Shown: in pieces, positions 20,601 to 28,017 of the stretch
Layout: each line of letters begins with the position of its first letter
Numbering within the stretch: position 1 is the stretch's first letter
NCBI RefSeq assembly: GCF_002056795.1
Contig: NZ_CP020104.1
Location: 2,119,001 to 2,183,000 of the forward strand
Direction: 5' to 3'
Length of the DNA: 64,000 nt
Origin: Spirosoma aerolatum
GTDB taxonomy: Bacteria > Bacteroidota > Bacteroidia > Cytophagales > Spirosomataceae
Notes under the pieces: generated by a model
What the model was told of the DNA's origin: nothing
Databases searched by the model: none
The model's input: only the letters and a program-made list of their open reading frames with translations
Position numbers and translations under genes: made by a program

Positions 20601-21115
20601 TTATCAACCTGATTGGATTCCTGTCTAAACTGGGAGGTTCAGGTAGGTTCCGTGTGCCCACTACTCAGTTTGTCCGGCGATGGAGTATGGTTTCGGCCAA
20701 TAAAGAACTGGCTCGCAAGCTGGCTACCGAGGGAACGGCTTATGCCGCAAAAGATGCTGGGAAACTACTGGCCATGCCCATTTACAGCACCGTATCAGGA
20801 GCGCTACCCATCAATGAATTGCCGATTGTGGAAGTGGGGCCAGGTAAACGATACAGTTTCGTTCGGTTCGATCTGGAAGTGGTTAGCAAAGGCAACGTCG
20901 ATCTTGGTTTTACATCAACGATTGGTGTAACGGGATGGGTTGGCCCGAAAGCCCTGAAAATGACCGCTCAAGGTACGGTCATCGATCTGCCTCAGGGTAT
21001 TCAGACCATTACGTTAGCCATCGACCGTACGCAGTTTACGGCTGCACAATTGGGTATTCAATTGCAGGAGGCTCCACAATCACCCGCACAAGTCCGGCTC
21101 GTTATGGGGCGATAG
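17618..21115 (+). CDS. PVC-type membrane-bound dehydrogenase / HEAT-repeat / cytochrome c protein
   Basis: 1165 residues with an N-terminal signal or anchor (LLVPLLVLTTALVN). Domains in order: a sorbosone-dehydrogenase-like beta-propeller (about 45-390; FKLADGFEVTLFAAEPLVAK, GPDGAIYVADWYNP), HEAT-like helical repeats (about 400-800), a mono-haem cytochrome c with Cys885-Gln-Asn-Cys888-His889 and distal GPDLSSLG, then a C-terminal beta domain. This is the CxxCH protein architecture typical of Planctomycetes and Verrucomicrobia, also found in Bacteroidota. Probably oxidises a sugar or alcohol in the periplasm and passes electrons to its haem (inference from family). Last gene of the run from 15110. 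Confidence 0.92.
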   Translation: MRPRNRFIHLFPLLRKSLLVPLLVLTTALVNQDKAPDVPDPDVQKELESFKLADGFEVTLFAAEPLVAKPIQMNWDAQGRLWVVSSTAYPHLKTGEQANDKIFVLEDTNGDGKADKSTIFAEGLLTPTGILPGDGGVYVANSTEILHFSDTDGDGKADKKRRILSGFGTADTHHLIHTFRWGPEGSLYFNQSIYIYSHVETPSGIKRLEGGGVWRLRPEHLDLDIYAKGLVNPWGLQFTRWGTTFMTDGAGFEGINYAFPGATFLTAPGAERILRGLNPGQPKHSGLDVISGRHLPDDWQGTLITNDFRANRINRFKLEEQGSGFASKQLADLLWTDHVAFRPVDISVGPDGAIYVADWYNPIIQHGEVDFHDPRRDQQHGRIWRIVARNRPLVKRPELEKATVAELLDALRQPEDWTRLQAKQVLKRHGAKDVIPVLEQWITKLDPKAADYEHLLLEALWTYQTLDTVNEPLLLKLLNASDHNARAAALRAFQLWHGKIKDEPALLAKAVQDAHPRVRLEAVVALRNLQSAEAARAALMALDLPMDEFLDFALWQTVRELEPQWANRLKAQPTFLGDARKTVFALKSVSNSEAIAQLTQLYRQGQVPDEYQKDVLASIAKWGKPDDLNTLFDMAVQGNAQRDKQTVARLTTLADAARQRKVKPTTDLGRIAGFISNDDEEVATAAIRLIGLWQMDELSNRLVSIVPKGTKSIQKAALGALATIGSDQSKKMLIGLSGPGNTPVLRLLATAQLVSVDAPEAARIGTGLLRTIPPETDAADLFLAFFATKAGLQALADALTAQKIPESFAKSGRQLMARNLPFNRQRSDEVNRLQKALEASGGTLPVERMPQQLSNPEITALAQTVSQSADPALGEQVFRKSELLCQNCHAIGGAGGRIGPDLSSLGTSSPVETIIRSVLYPSLSIKEGYELQRIVKEDGSEMMAYLVSNGLSEVVVRDVGGQDFAIPKSQISTIEKTPGTLMPSGLTAGLDKQEFINLIGFLSKLGGSGRFRVPTTQFVRRWSMVSANKELARKLATEGTAYAAKDAGKLLAMPIYSTVSGALPINELPIVEVGPGKRYSFVRFDLEVVSKGNVDLGFTSTIGVTGWVGPKALKMTAQGTVIDLPQGIQTITLAIDRTQFTAAQLGIQLQEAPQSPAQVRLVMGR

Positions 21116-21131
21116 CCTGTCATATAAATGT

Positions 21132-21176
21132 CTGGTCAACAGAAAGCCCGGCTTTTACAGGCTTTCTGTTGACCAG
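21132..21176. terminator. Bidirectional terminator hairpin
   Basis: A perfect 17-bp inverted repeat (21132-21148 with 21160-21176) around an 11-base loop lies exactly between the convergent genes ending at 21115 (+) and 21177 (-). No long T-tract, but position and strength support a shared terminator. Confidence 0.8.
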
Positions 21177-22148
21177 CTATTCGTTTATGGCCGTAGTAAC
21201 CTGCGAATCTATCGACGATTTTCTGACCCCTTTTGCCTTTAGCATCTGACCGATACCGTTTGCTATATCAATAGAGGCTTCAATCTCCGCTTTGCGAATG
21301 GCTACACTTTCGATATTGAAGCCAAAGGGGATGGCGCGTTCCATACAGAACGTGGTGAGTGCAGAAGCAATATCGAGGCATATTCTTACCGATTTTTCGA
21401 GAATATCGTCCGACGTTTTCAGATCTTCCTTCAGTTCATCTGGTACATGAATGCCCAGCCATTCCATAAACTGGAGAGTTTTGGCCGACCCGCAGGCGGT
21501 AATCGTAAAAATGATCGTCGGAGGTTTTATGTTTTGTCGGTTACAACTAAGCGCCAGATCTTCGATAACCTGCCTCGCATACTCGAGATTGAAAATGCAT
21601 TGTGAGATAAAGTAAGACACCCCGCAGTTCATCTTGTCCAGCATTCGAACATCTTCATCGTTCAGCACATTATGCCGTTCCGGGATGGTTACAGCACCGA
21701 TTACAGAAGTGTCCTGATACTTGCTCCAGATCGTGTAGGCTTCCTGCAGGCTCGTTTTTACGGGGAAATCTGGTGCCGGTACGCCGACAAAAACTGGATA
21801 GAAATTGTGTGTATGTAGCCCTTCCAGCCATTCGGACAGCTCTGAGGCCGAAAATTTTCCCGCAGGGCGGTAGATTATTTTCGGGACGGGTAAAGAATCC
21901 AAATACGTAGACGCAAACGCAAACGGATCAAGCGCATTTATAAACGGAAACGGCCTTTCTTCTTTTGTTCGGGCCGATTCATCCTGAACGTCATATACGA
22001 CCAGCGCATCAATGTCTAGGGTTGCCAGTCGCTCCATTGTTTTTTGAGCAATCTCGGCAACGCGTTCGGGAAGCGTACCGACTTTGGGTGGCGTGATACC
22101 ATATAATAACACGCCTGATTCTGCAGATTTGATTTTTTCTAGAAACAT
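21177..22148 (-). CDS. Methylenetetrahydrofolate reductase-like protein
   Basis: 323 residues. The fold pattern follows the MTHFR TIM barrel: ITPPKVGTLPERVAEIAQ at the N-terminus, ALVVYDVQDES, VFVGVPAP, and NCGVSYFISQCIFNLEYARQ, which matches the MTHFR ITQ..FD segment. It is clearly diverged from canonical MetF: the usual EFFPP start is absent (GVLLYGITPPK instead) and no methionine-synthesis genes are near. It resembles orphan MTHFR-family proteins of other bacteria, whose flavin and folate use is uncertain. The product is probably cytoplasmic; the substrate is not certain. Confidence 0.8.
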   Translation of the reverse strand: MFLEKIKSAESGVLLYGITPPKVGTLPERVAEIAQKTMERLATLDIDALVVYDVQDESARTKEERPFPFINALDPFAFASTYLDSLPVPKIIYRPAGKFSASELSEWLEGLHTHNFYPVFVGVPAPDFPVKTSLQEAYTIWSKYQDTSVIGAVTIPERHNVLNDEDVRMLDKMNCGVSYFISQCIFNLEYARQVIEDLALSCNRQNIKPPTIIFTITACGSAKTLQFMEWLGIHVPDELKEDLKTSDDILEKSVRICLDIASALTTFCMERAIPFGFNIESVAIRKAEIEASIDIANGIGQMLKAKGVRKSSIDSQVTTAINE

Positions 22149-22729
22149 GATGGCACTTGAACTATGTATCCAGGCGGCTTTCCACTAACGTGAGGTCACT
22201 GATGTTTGAACAGACGAACCCGTTCTGGATAGCGCGTACGGCATTTGTATGAGTGATCATACACCTGCGCAAAATTCTACACATCAGCAAAGATGGTGTC
22301 TTGATATCCATTGGGCAAATAGGAGGTCATAAATTTCAACAGAAGATTCAGTCGTTTGCCAGCAATAGTGATTGATGTTTATGGCATCCATTGATCATCG
22401 CTTGGTGGCTTACATCTCGATTAGAATAGAGTTGCCAGATGGAAGGGCTTCAATTTGCTTGCCTTTCGGCCTGAAAAAACGTAGGGCGTTAGCGTATCAT
22501 TCCCGCGATTTTAATGATGGGGTTTTTCTCGGTTTTATACGCTAAAAGGAGTAGTTAATAAAATACACCTTTTGGGCGATTTTATGTGCATTGGTAGTGG
22601 TGAACTTTGTTGCGTAAATGGGATGAAAAAGTCGGTAGTTCATTTATTGTAAATGGGCTTGCTACGCCTGGAATTTCATTGACGTGCAGAAATTGATAGA
22701 AACAAACAATCTGTTAATATAAAATCGCC
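22149..22729. other. 580-base intergenic region with regulatory motif
   Basis: No gene is seen here. It separates divergent genes at 22148 and 22730, is AT-rich toward the right, and carries the dyad motif at 22548. Nothing else recognised. Confidence 0.6.
22548..22575 (+). promoter_or_regulatory. Shared dyad motif, copy A (upstream of Hedgehog-like gene run)
   Basis: GGAGTAG, nine bases, TACACCTTTTGG; the half-sites GGAGTA and TACACC form a GGWGTA-N10-TACWCC dyad. The same motif with identical spacing occurs at 27765-27792 (minus) and 36772-36799. It starts 182 and ends 155 bases before the start codon at 22730, which leads the four-gene run to 26717. Probably an operator or promoter of one regulator (inference). 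Confidence 0.7.
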
Positions 22730-23947
22730 ATGAACTCAATCAGACTTATAATACTCACTGCTTTTCTACTAAGCAGAGCATTATTTTTACAGGCGCAGAG
22801 TAACACTGCCAGCACAACGGTAGATACATCCGCCCTTAGAAAAAATATATTTAAGGATAACTCGAAAATATATAATTTGGTGAAGGATATGGTAAGCGGA
22901 AACCGAGATGTAGGTGCTCTGGTTAAGCCTTTTTCTGATACCTCTAATACATGGGGTGTTAATTTAACTAACAAGGCTATTGTCGTAGTTAAGCACGCCT
23001 TTAAATATGAGCTTAATGAAGAAAATTTTAAGGGGGAAAATACAGATAGAACTGAGATAATTGTCTTACATAAGGATAAAAGTTACATAGATAATACTAA
23101 TAATTGGAGTGATTATCTGTTAAATACTAAGGATGTTTTGCTGGTTTTTATAGGTGGTGTAAATGATTTACAAAATAGTACTATTGAAATAATAAAGAAG
23201 AAATCATTTTTCAGTACCAGCCTTGCCGATTTAATAACATTATCCCAGGCTGTTTTAAGTCCTTCGCTTGCAATGGATGCGTCGTCGGCATCTACCAAAC
23301 TTCCAGTAACGTTTGTTTTGTTAAATCCTGAGAAGCTGAACTCGCCCTGTAACATCAATATTACGTATGACGAGAAGAAAGAGCCACTAAAAGTGGACAT
23401 TCACGAGAGAAACTTTTTTGCTTTCCATGTAGGCGTTTCCGGGCAGCAGTTAAATAAAAATCAGGTGAAATTGCAAAATCAGCAACTGACTGTAGCACTT
23501 GATAGCACTCAGAAAAAAGAGTGGACCAGCAATCTGGTTGTTATGCTTACATTTTACCCATTTGGTGGTAGGGATATTGATCGATTTGAGCCCGTGTATA
23601 AACAGAACTTGAAAGGTAAAACAGCCGGATATGTTTTGTATAAATACACGGCTGAGCGAATCGGTATTTTCGGTGGTGCCAAATTGTCAATAGATCCTAT
23701 TCAGAATTTGTACCTGGGTGCCAGTTACGCCTTCTCGAAAAATTTTAATTTTAATTTTGGCTGGACTTGGGCTAATACATTAACCCCGTCGGTCACAAGT
23801 GTAGGCAATATTAATTCAATAAGCGATGCTATTAAATATGCCGATCGAAAATATGAGCGACAAACATTTATCGGCGTTTCGTTTTCTCCTGGTGTCATTA
23901 CTGATATTCTTGGTTTGAAAAAAGAAAAAGAAAGTACTAAAAAGTAG
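22730..23947 (+). CDS. Unknown secreted protein, AT-rich, possible outer-membrane beta-barrel end
   Basis: 405 residues with a signal peptide (ends RALFLQAQ). No family recognised. The mature protein has a mixed N-terminal part with many Asn, Lys and Asp, then from about 300 an alternating pattern (IGIFGGAKLSIDPIQNLYLG, ASYAFSKNFNFNFGWTW) typical of outer-membrane strands. Base composition is clearly more AT-rich than the genes to its left. First gene of a run of four on the same strand (next gap 112 bases) and preceded by motif A. It could be the outer-membrane partner of the Hedgehog-like protein (inference). Confidence 0.7.
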   Translation: MNSIRLIILTAFLLSRALFLQAQSNTASTTVDTSALRKNIFKDNSKIYNLVKDMVSGNRDVGALVKPFSDTSNTWGVNLTNKAIVVVKHAFKYELNEENFKGENTDRTEIIVLHKDKSYIDNTNNWSDYLLNTKDVLLVFIGGVNDLQNSTIEIIKKKSFFSTSLADLITLSQAVLSPSLAMDASSASTKLPVTFVLLNPEKLNSPCNINITYDEKKEPLKVDIHERNFFAFHVGVSGQQLNKNQVKLQNQQLTVALDSTQKKEWTSNLVVMLTFYPFGGRDIDRFEPVYKQNLKGKTAGYVLYKYTAERIGIFGGAKLSIDPIQNLYLGASYAFSKNFNFNFGWTWANTLTPSVTSVGNINSISDAIKYADRKYERQTFIGVSFSPGVITDILGLKKEKESTKK

Positions 23948-24059
23948 TTGCTTTTTTCTGAAGGTATGATAGGTGATATCGTAATTAAACTATATCATTC
24001 CAGCGTTAACGGTTTTTGTGAACGGACAGTACCATAGTCTGTAAATAAACCTCTTTTTT

Positions 24060-25013
24060 ATGTTGTTTTTTGTTGCTTTACTTGCCTTTGCCGGGTCAAT
24101 TGGTGGATTAATTGGCTACCTGGTTTTCGTTAAAGGGTTGCGTCTTCCGCCGGACGCCAATTCGGGTGGAGCGAGTTTTAGTGTTGATGCACCCAGCAGT
24201 ATATGGGAGCGCCTGTATGCATTCATACGCAATCACTGGGAATTATTTGCTTATCTGCTCCTGGGTATTTCGGGAGCACTTCTTGTACCGCTCATCAATA
24301 TTTGGGTGGGAGGGGGCCTGAAGGGGATTGAGGAATTGGCTTCACAGCTTTTACCGACCGATAAAGCAGGTACTGCGAACGAGTTGACTACCTGGCAAAA
24401 ACTCATTGTTTTCGACTATGGACTTGTGTTTGGCTATGCCGCTAACCGACTCTTTGGGGGGCTAACGAATGCTTTACTGGCCCGGATAGGAAATACATCG
24501 CAAACACCTGATTCCCCAGGCGCACCAGCCGTAAGGGCCGACTTCGCATTGGAATCTACAAACCTGACGCTTGGGCAGAAAGTGCCCGATCGGGCCGAAA
24601 AAGACTCACTGGCCTCTGGTCCCTTCAACAAAGCAATCCTGCGGGGAACACCCGAGTTTGCTACGTTGGTCGAGAATAAGAATGAGAAGGTTGTGTTCAA
24701 AAACGAGGAAGGTGATGGTTCAGACCGAATGATGACCCCTGTTCTCAAAACGCACGTTGATCGGCTGGCCGATTTAGTACGATCGGAATGGGGAGCTGGT
24801 GTGAGCCTTCGTGTTACGGAAGCCTGGGACGACACGGGCGAACATTCCAGTAGCCACAGCCTCCATTATGAAGGGCGGGCTGTAGACCTTACCACTAGTG
24901 ATTTAGATAAATCAAAATTGGGTCGATTGGGTCGGTTGGCGGTGGACGCTGGCTTTAACTGGGTTTATTACGAAAATCTACTCCATATCCATGCTTCCGT
25001 AACTAAAGCATAG
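24060..25013 (+). CDS. Membrane-anchored Hedgehog N-terminal signalling-domain-like protein
   Basis: 317 residues. N-terminal helices at about 2-24 and 62-86 and a weaker one near 122-140 anchor it. From about 165 to the end it follows the whole animal Hedgehog signalling (HhN) domain: [14 protein letters not shown], then [52 protein letters not shown] and HIHASV. Zinc ligands of Sonic hedgehog map to His269, Asp276 and His311; the putative catalytic Glu maps to Glu305 and a nearby His to His262. Calcium ligands map to Glu216, Glu217, Asp222, Glu254 and Asp257; the sixth is Thr259, a change. No C-terminal Hint autoprocessing domain. The fold is shared with LAS/VanY-type D,D-peptidases, so cleavage of cell-wall peptides is one possible role; substrate unknown. 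Confidence 0.9.
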   Translation: MLFFVALLAFAGSIGGLIGYLVFVKGLRLPPDANSGGASFSVDAPSSIWERLYAFIRNHWELFAYLLLGISGALLVPLINIWVGGGLKGIEELASQLLPTDKAGTANELTTWQKLIVFDYGLVFGYAANRLFGGLTNALLARIGNTSQTPDSPGAPAVRADFALESTNLTLGQKVPDRAEKDSLASGPFNKAILRGTPEFATLVENKNEKVVFKNEEGDGSDRMMTPVLKTHVDRLADLVRSEWGAGVSLRVTEAWDDTGEHSSSHSLHYEGRAVDLTTSDLDKSKLGRLGRLAVDAGFNWVYYENLLHIHASVTKA

Positions 25014-25058
25014 AACAGTAAAAAGACCATTTATTTTCTAACGTATTCTGCTAAAACG

Positions 25059-26390
25059 ATGATCCTAAATGCCCCTCAGGTAGATCCGCAGCCTCGTAGC
25101 GTACTGGTCGAGCTTAAAGCTCCCCAGACGCTTGGATTTGGCATGGCCAGCGAAAATTCGACAACTATATTGAGCGATTTAGGGATTAGGCCTGATCCTA
25201 CGTTTGCTCCCGTACCTGTTAAGCCTACTACTGAACAGCGTCTGGAAATGCTTGTTCAGAATGAAGATAATCAGCACCTGATCGTTCGAACCGATTACCT
25301 GAATGCCGAGCAGCAGGCAATAGCGCTGAGTCATCCCGATGTGGTTGCCATATGGTCCGATGCCGTGGTTGAGCCGTTTGCCTGTCCCATACCGCCCTGC
25401 GATTGCTCGGCCAGTGTTGCCAAAGGATCGTTGAGCGATGTAGCCGATTTTCTGGGTGTCAGTACCTTATGGGCTAAAGGATTCCGTGGGGCCAATATGG
25501 TCGTTGGCGTTGTTGATGGAGGAATTACAGCCAAAGGCCGAACGACCGTGACAGTCGAAAACCCAGCCAACCTTATCGACAACGTAATTGGAGGATGGAC
25601 TCCCGATTGGGGCACCACTGGCAAAGGTTGGAATTTTCATGGCAATATGTGTGCAACTGACGTACTTGGAATGGCACCCGACTGTCGTCTGTATGACCTG
25701 CGGATAGCCAGTCCCACTGTTCCCGGAATGTTGTCCAATGCGATCAGTGCTTACCGATGGGCCATAAATCAGCATATGGCTACGGGTACCCCCCATGTGC
25801 TGACCAATAGTTGGGGAATGTATCAGCCGGGCTGGGCTCCTGATTATGTCAATGACCCTGCCCATCCTTTTTCGCGTATTGTTGTAGAAGCCATTAATGA
25901 GGGAATCATTGTGCTGTTTGCGGCTGGAAACTGCGGCAGTACCTGTCCTGACAACCGATGTGGAGCCAGCACGGGGCCTGGTGCCAGCATTTGGGGGGCT
26001 AATGGCCATCCAAGAGTGATGACGGTTGGGGCCGTCAATAAAAACGGACAGTTTGTGGGCTATAGTAGCCAGGGTCCGGCATCTCTTGATCCGCACAAGC
26101 CTGACTTTTGCAGTGTTACGCATTTTAAAGGCTATTTTACCTCTGATAGTGGTACATCAGCAGCTACACCAATTGCAGCGGGTGTTGCAGCCCTGTTGAA
26201 GCAGGCCTTTCCGACATTGACACACGATGGTATAAAACAGGCACTCATCACAACGGCACACGATATTGGGCCGGCTGGCTGGGATCAGCATTCGGGGGCT
26301 GGTATCATATCGGCTATTGACGCATATACTTCGCTCACTGCTTCTCCCGTTCTTGCAATGGCTGATGTAGCAATGGTGAACGCTTTCTAG
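25059..26390 (+). CDS. Subtilisin-like (S8) serine peptidase without signal peptide
   Basis: 443 residues. The triad is intact: Asp153 in VVGVVDGGI, His194 in WNFHGNMCA, Ser367 in GTSAATPIAAGVAALL, with oxyanion Asn in FAAGNCG. About 120 residues precede the catalytic domain and look like a propeptide-type or interaction domain. No signal peptide is visible, unlike most Bacteroidota subtilases, and no C-terminal sorting domain. It starts 45 bases after the Hedgehog-like gene, so the two are probably cotranscribed. Cysteine-rich stretch CPIPPCDC precedes the domain. Likely a cytoplasmic or non-classically exported maturation or effector protease (inference). Confidence 0.9.
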   Translation: MILNAPQVDPQPRSVLVELKAPQTLGFGMASENSTTILSDLGIRPDPTFAPVPVKPTTEQRLEMLVQNEDNQHLIVRTDYLNAEQQAIALSHPDVVAIWSDAVVEPFACPIPPCDCSASVAKGSLSDVADFLGVSTLWAKGFRGANMVVGVVDGGITAKGRTTVTVENPANLIDNVIGGWTPDWGTTGKGWNFHGNMCATDVLGMAPDCRLYDLRIASPTVPGMLSNAISAYRWAINQHMATGTPHVLTNSWGMYQPGWAPDYVNDPAHPFSRIVVEAINEGIIVLFAAGNCGSTCPDNRCGASTGPGASIWGANGHPRVMTVGAVNKNGQFVGYSSQGPASLDPHKPDFCSVTHFKGYFTSDSGTSAATPIAAGVAALLKQAFPTLTHDGIKQALITTAHDIGPAGWDQHSGAGIISAIDAYTSLTASPVLAMADVAMVNAF

Positions 26391-26444
26391 GGCGCTTTGC
26401 TCGTCGGGTTATCCGCTTCTGGATACATATAGACATAGCAGCCA

Positions 26445-26717
26445 ATGATACTTACCCTAACGAAAAAATCGGCTACGACTGGCGATATCCAGGTAGCGCA
26501 TAAAGAATTCGATTTAACCTCCGAAGAAGTAAGGAAAGTAATGGGCCAGGTAAGAGAGACGAATGCGGGCGATTTCAGTCCGTTTGCCACAATTTACATA
26601 GACCCCGATCAGTATATACTTGAAGCGGATGGGGAGTCAGTAGAATTCAAGCCCCAGCTCTGGCCTGTGTCTCAGAGTGAGATTATACATGAGCTAATGC
26701 AGAATTTGCGAACCTGA
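26445..26717 (+). CDS. Small unknown protein, last gene of Hedgehog-like run
   Basis: 90 residues, acidic, soluble, no signal peptide; a mix of strands and a helix (FDLTSEEVRKVMGQVRET). No family recognised. It starts 54 bases after the subtilase and is followed by a hairpin, which fits the end of an operon. A role as inhibitor or chaperone of the subtilase is possible, as small genes next to peptidases often are, but nothing in the sequence shows it. Confidence 0.6.
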   Translation: MILTLTKKSATTGDIQVAHKEFDLTSEEVRKVMGQVRETNAGDFSPFATIYIDPDQYILEADGESVEFKPQLWPVSQSEIIHELMQNLRT

Positions 26718-26753
26718 AAGTTGTATTTCGGTCTGGTACGATTATAAGTTTTT

Positions 26754-26796
26754 ATGAGCCTTACTCTGATAGAGACTATGTCAGTGTAAGGCTCAT
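26754..26796. terminator. Hairpin between convergent genes
   Basis: Arms 26754-26769 and 26781-26796 pair over 16 bases with one mismatch, loop of 11. It lies between the + gene ending 26717 and the - gene ending 26960. No proper T-tract after either side, so termination is likely but not certain. Confidence 0.6.
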
Positions 26797-26959
26797 AAGC
26801 TTGAAAGGTTCGCTGCTTTCCAGCAGGTTCAGCACAGGTTTTAGGATACCGTCTCTTTGTGGATGGTAACAGGTAATCAAATCCTAAAACGATGACAGTT
26901 CGCTTGGTTGCAACTAGGTGAGCAGCTTGATCAGAAGGCGGCAGTTTAGATCTGGACAA

Positions 26960-27616
26960 TTATTTCGGTGCTCTATTCAGCAGGTTATTGTCTACAGCGT
27001 ATTTAACCAGCGCAGCTGTGTTTGTGCAGTTAAGTTTACTGAGCATATTGGAACGGTGCGTTTTAACGGTCAACGGGCTCAGAAATAGCTTTTTAGCGAT
27101 CTGTTCATTGGTTAGCCCGTCCACAATCAGCTTCAGTACATCTCGCTCCCGTTGAGTAAGTGTCTCGACGTAGGAAAGCGTTGGGGGCTTACGATTGGCC
27201 AGTCCATGAAACAGAACAGGCGTTAGCTCAGGGCTTACATAAATTTCGCCATGTCCAACAGCTTCCAGAGCTTTTACCAACTCGGCCTTGCCCACATTTT
27301 TAATCAGGTAACCATCGGCACCGGCACGAAGCATGGCTCTTACGGTGCCATAATCATTGTCCATACTAACGGCCAGTATCCGTACGCCAGGAAACTGTTT
27401 TTTGATCCGTTTGGTGGTCTCAATGCCATTCAGGGCGGGCATTTGTACATCCAGCAGGACGCAATCAACAGGGGTTTGGGCTAGTATAACCAGCACTTCT
27501 TCGCCAGTACCTGCTTCTCCAATAACTTCACAGCCATCAATGCGGTCAAGCAGGCTATGCAAACCGTCTAAAAATAGTTGGTGATCGTCGGCAATGAGTA
27601 TACGTGTGGGCAGCAT
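26960..27616 (-). CDS. NarL/LuxR-family DNA-binding response regulator
   Basis: 218 residues: receiver domain with acidic pair Asp10-Asp11 and phospho-acceptor Asp56 (VLLDVQMPALNG), then a LuxR-type helix-turn-helix (about 150-205; LTQRERDVLKLIVDGLTNEQ and SPLTVKTHRSNML). No kinase gene adjoins it, but a matching HisKA_3 kinase is encoded at 34741-36657. Its own upstream region carries motif copy C (148 bases before the start), and the kinase and the Hedgehog-like run carry the same motif, so it is the best candidate to bind it (inference). Confidence 0.95.
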   Translation of the reverse strand: MLPTRILIADDHQLFLDGLHSLLDRIDGCEVIGEAGTGEEVLVILAQTPVDCVLLDVQMPALNGIETTKRIKKQFPGVRILAVSMDNDYGTVRAMLRAGADGYLIKNVGKAELVKALEAVGHGEIYVSPELTPVLFHGLANRKPPTLSYVETLTQRERDVLKLIVDGLTNEQIAKKLFLSPLTVKTHRSNMLSKLNCTNTAALVKYAVDNNLLNRAPK

Positions 27617-28017
27617 AAGTCACCAGAAGGAATTAAAATTAAAAATACGAAAAAGCTTCAGATAATTTCGCAAAGAGCGTCTGCCAATCACCATAAGCCT
27701 GTTCTCTTTCTGAAAAGGTTTAGGTACTGACAAATTTCCATCGCCATTTTTCACAAAACATCATCCGAAAGGTGTAATTCGTAAACTACTCCCAAATGAG
27801 TAACTGGTACAAAACGCCCATGAAGCAGTTGCTCATAACATTTGTCCAAAAGATAAGGATCATCCTGTTTCGCGAACGACTAAAAACAGGTATTTTACCG
27901 GAAAAGTAAAAATATATCTATGTTGTTCATTTACAGGTTCATTCAAGTGTCTGCATAGGGGTACTTTCTACTAATGACTTTATACCACAACCTATAACCT
28001 GCTCTCGCCCAAATCCT
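27617..28017. other. 400-base divergent promoter region
   Basis: Lies between the response-regulator gene (-) and amidase gene (+). It holds motif copy C at 27765-27792 on the minus strand; the amidase side shows no copy of the motif. No gene seen. Confidence 0.6.
27765..27792 (-). promoter_or_regulatory. Shared dyad motif, copy C (upstream of response regulator)
   Basis: Read on the minus strand: GGAGTAG, nine bases, TACACCTTTCGG, followed by ATGATGTTTT. Spacing is identical to copies A and B. It lies 148 bases upstream of the start of the response-regulator gene and in its direction, suggesting autoregulation (inference). Confidence 0.7.

Noticed and set aside
24060..25013. Hedgehog-like protein read as an ordinary VanY or MepA D,D-carboxypeptidase
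   Set aside because: The fold is related, but the calcium-site segments and the N-terminal AEK-SLASG part are Hedgehog-specific and not part of those peptidases.
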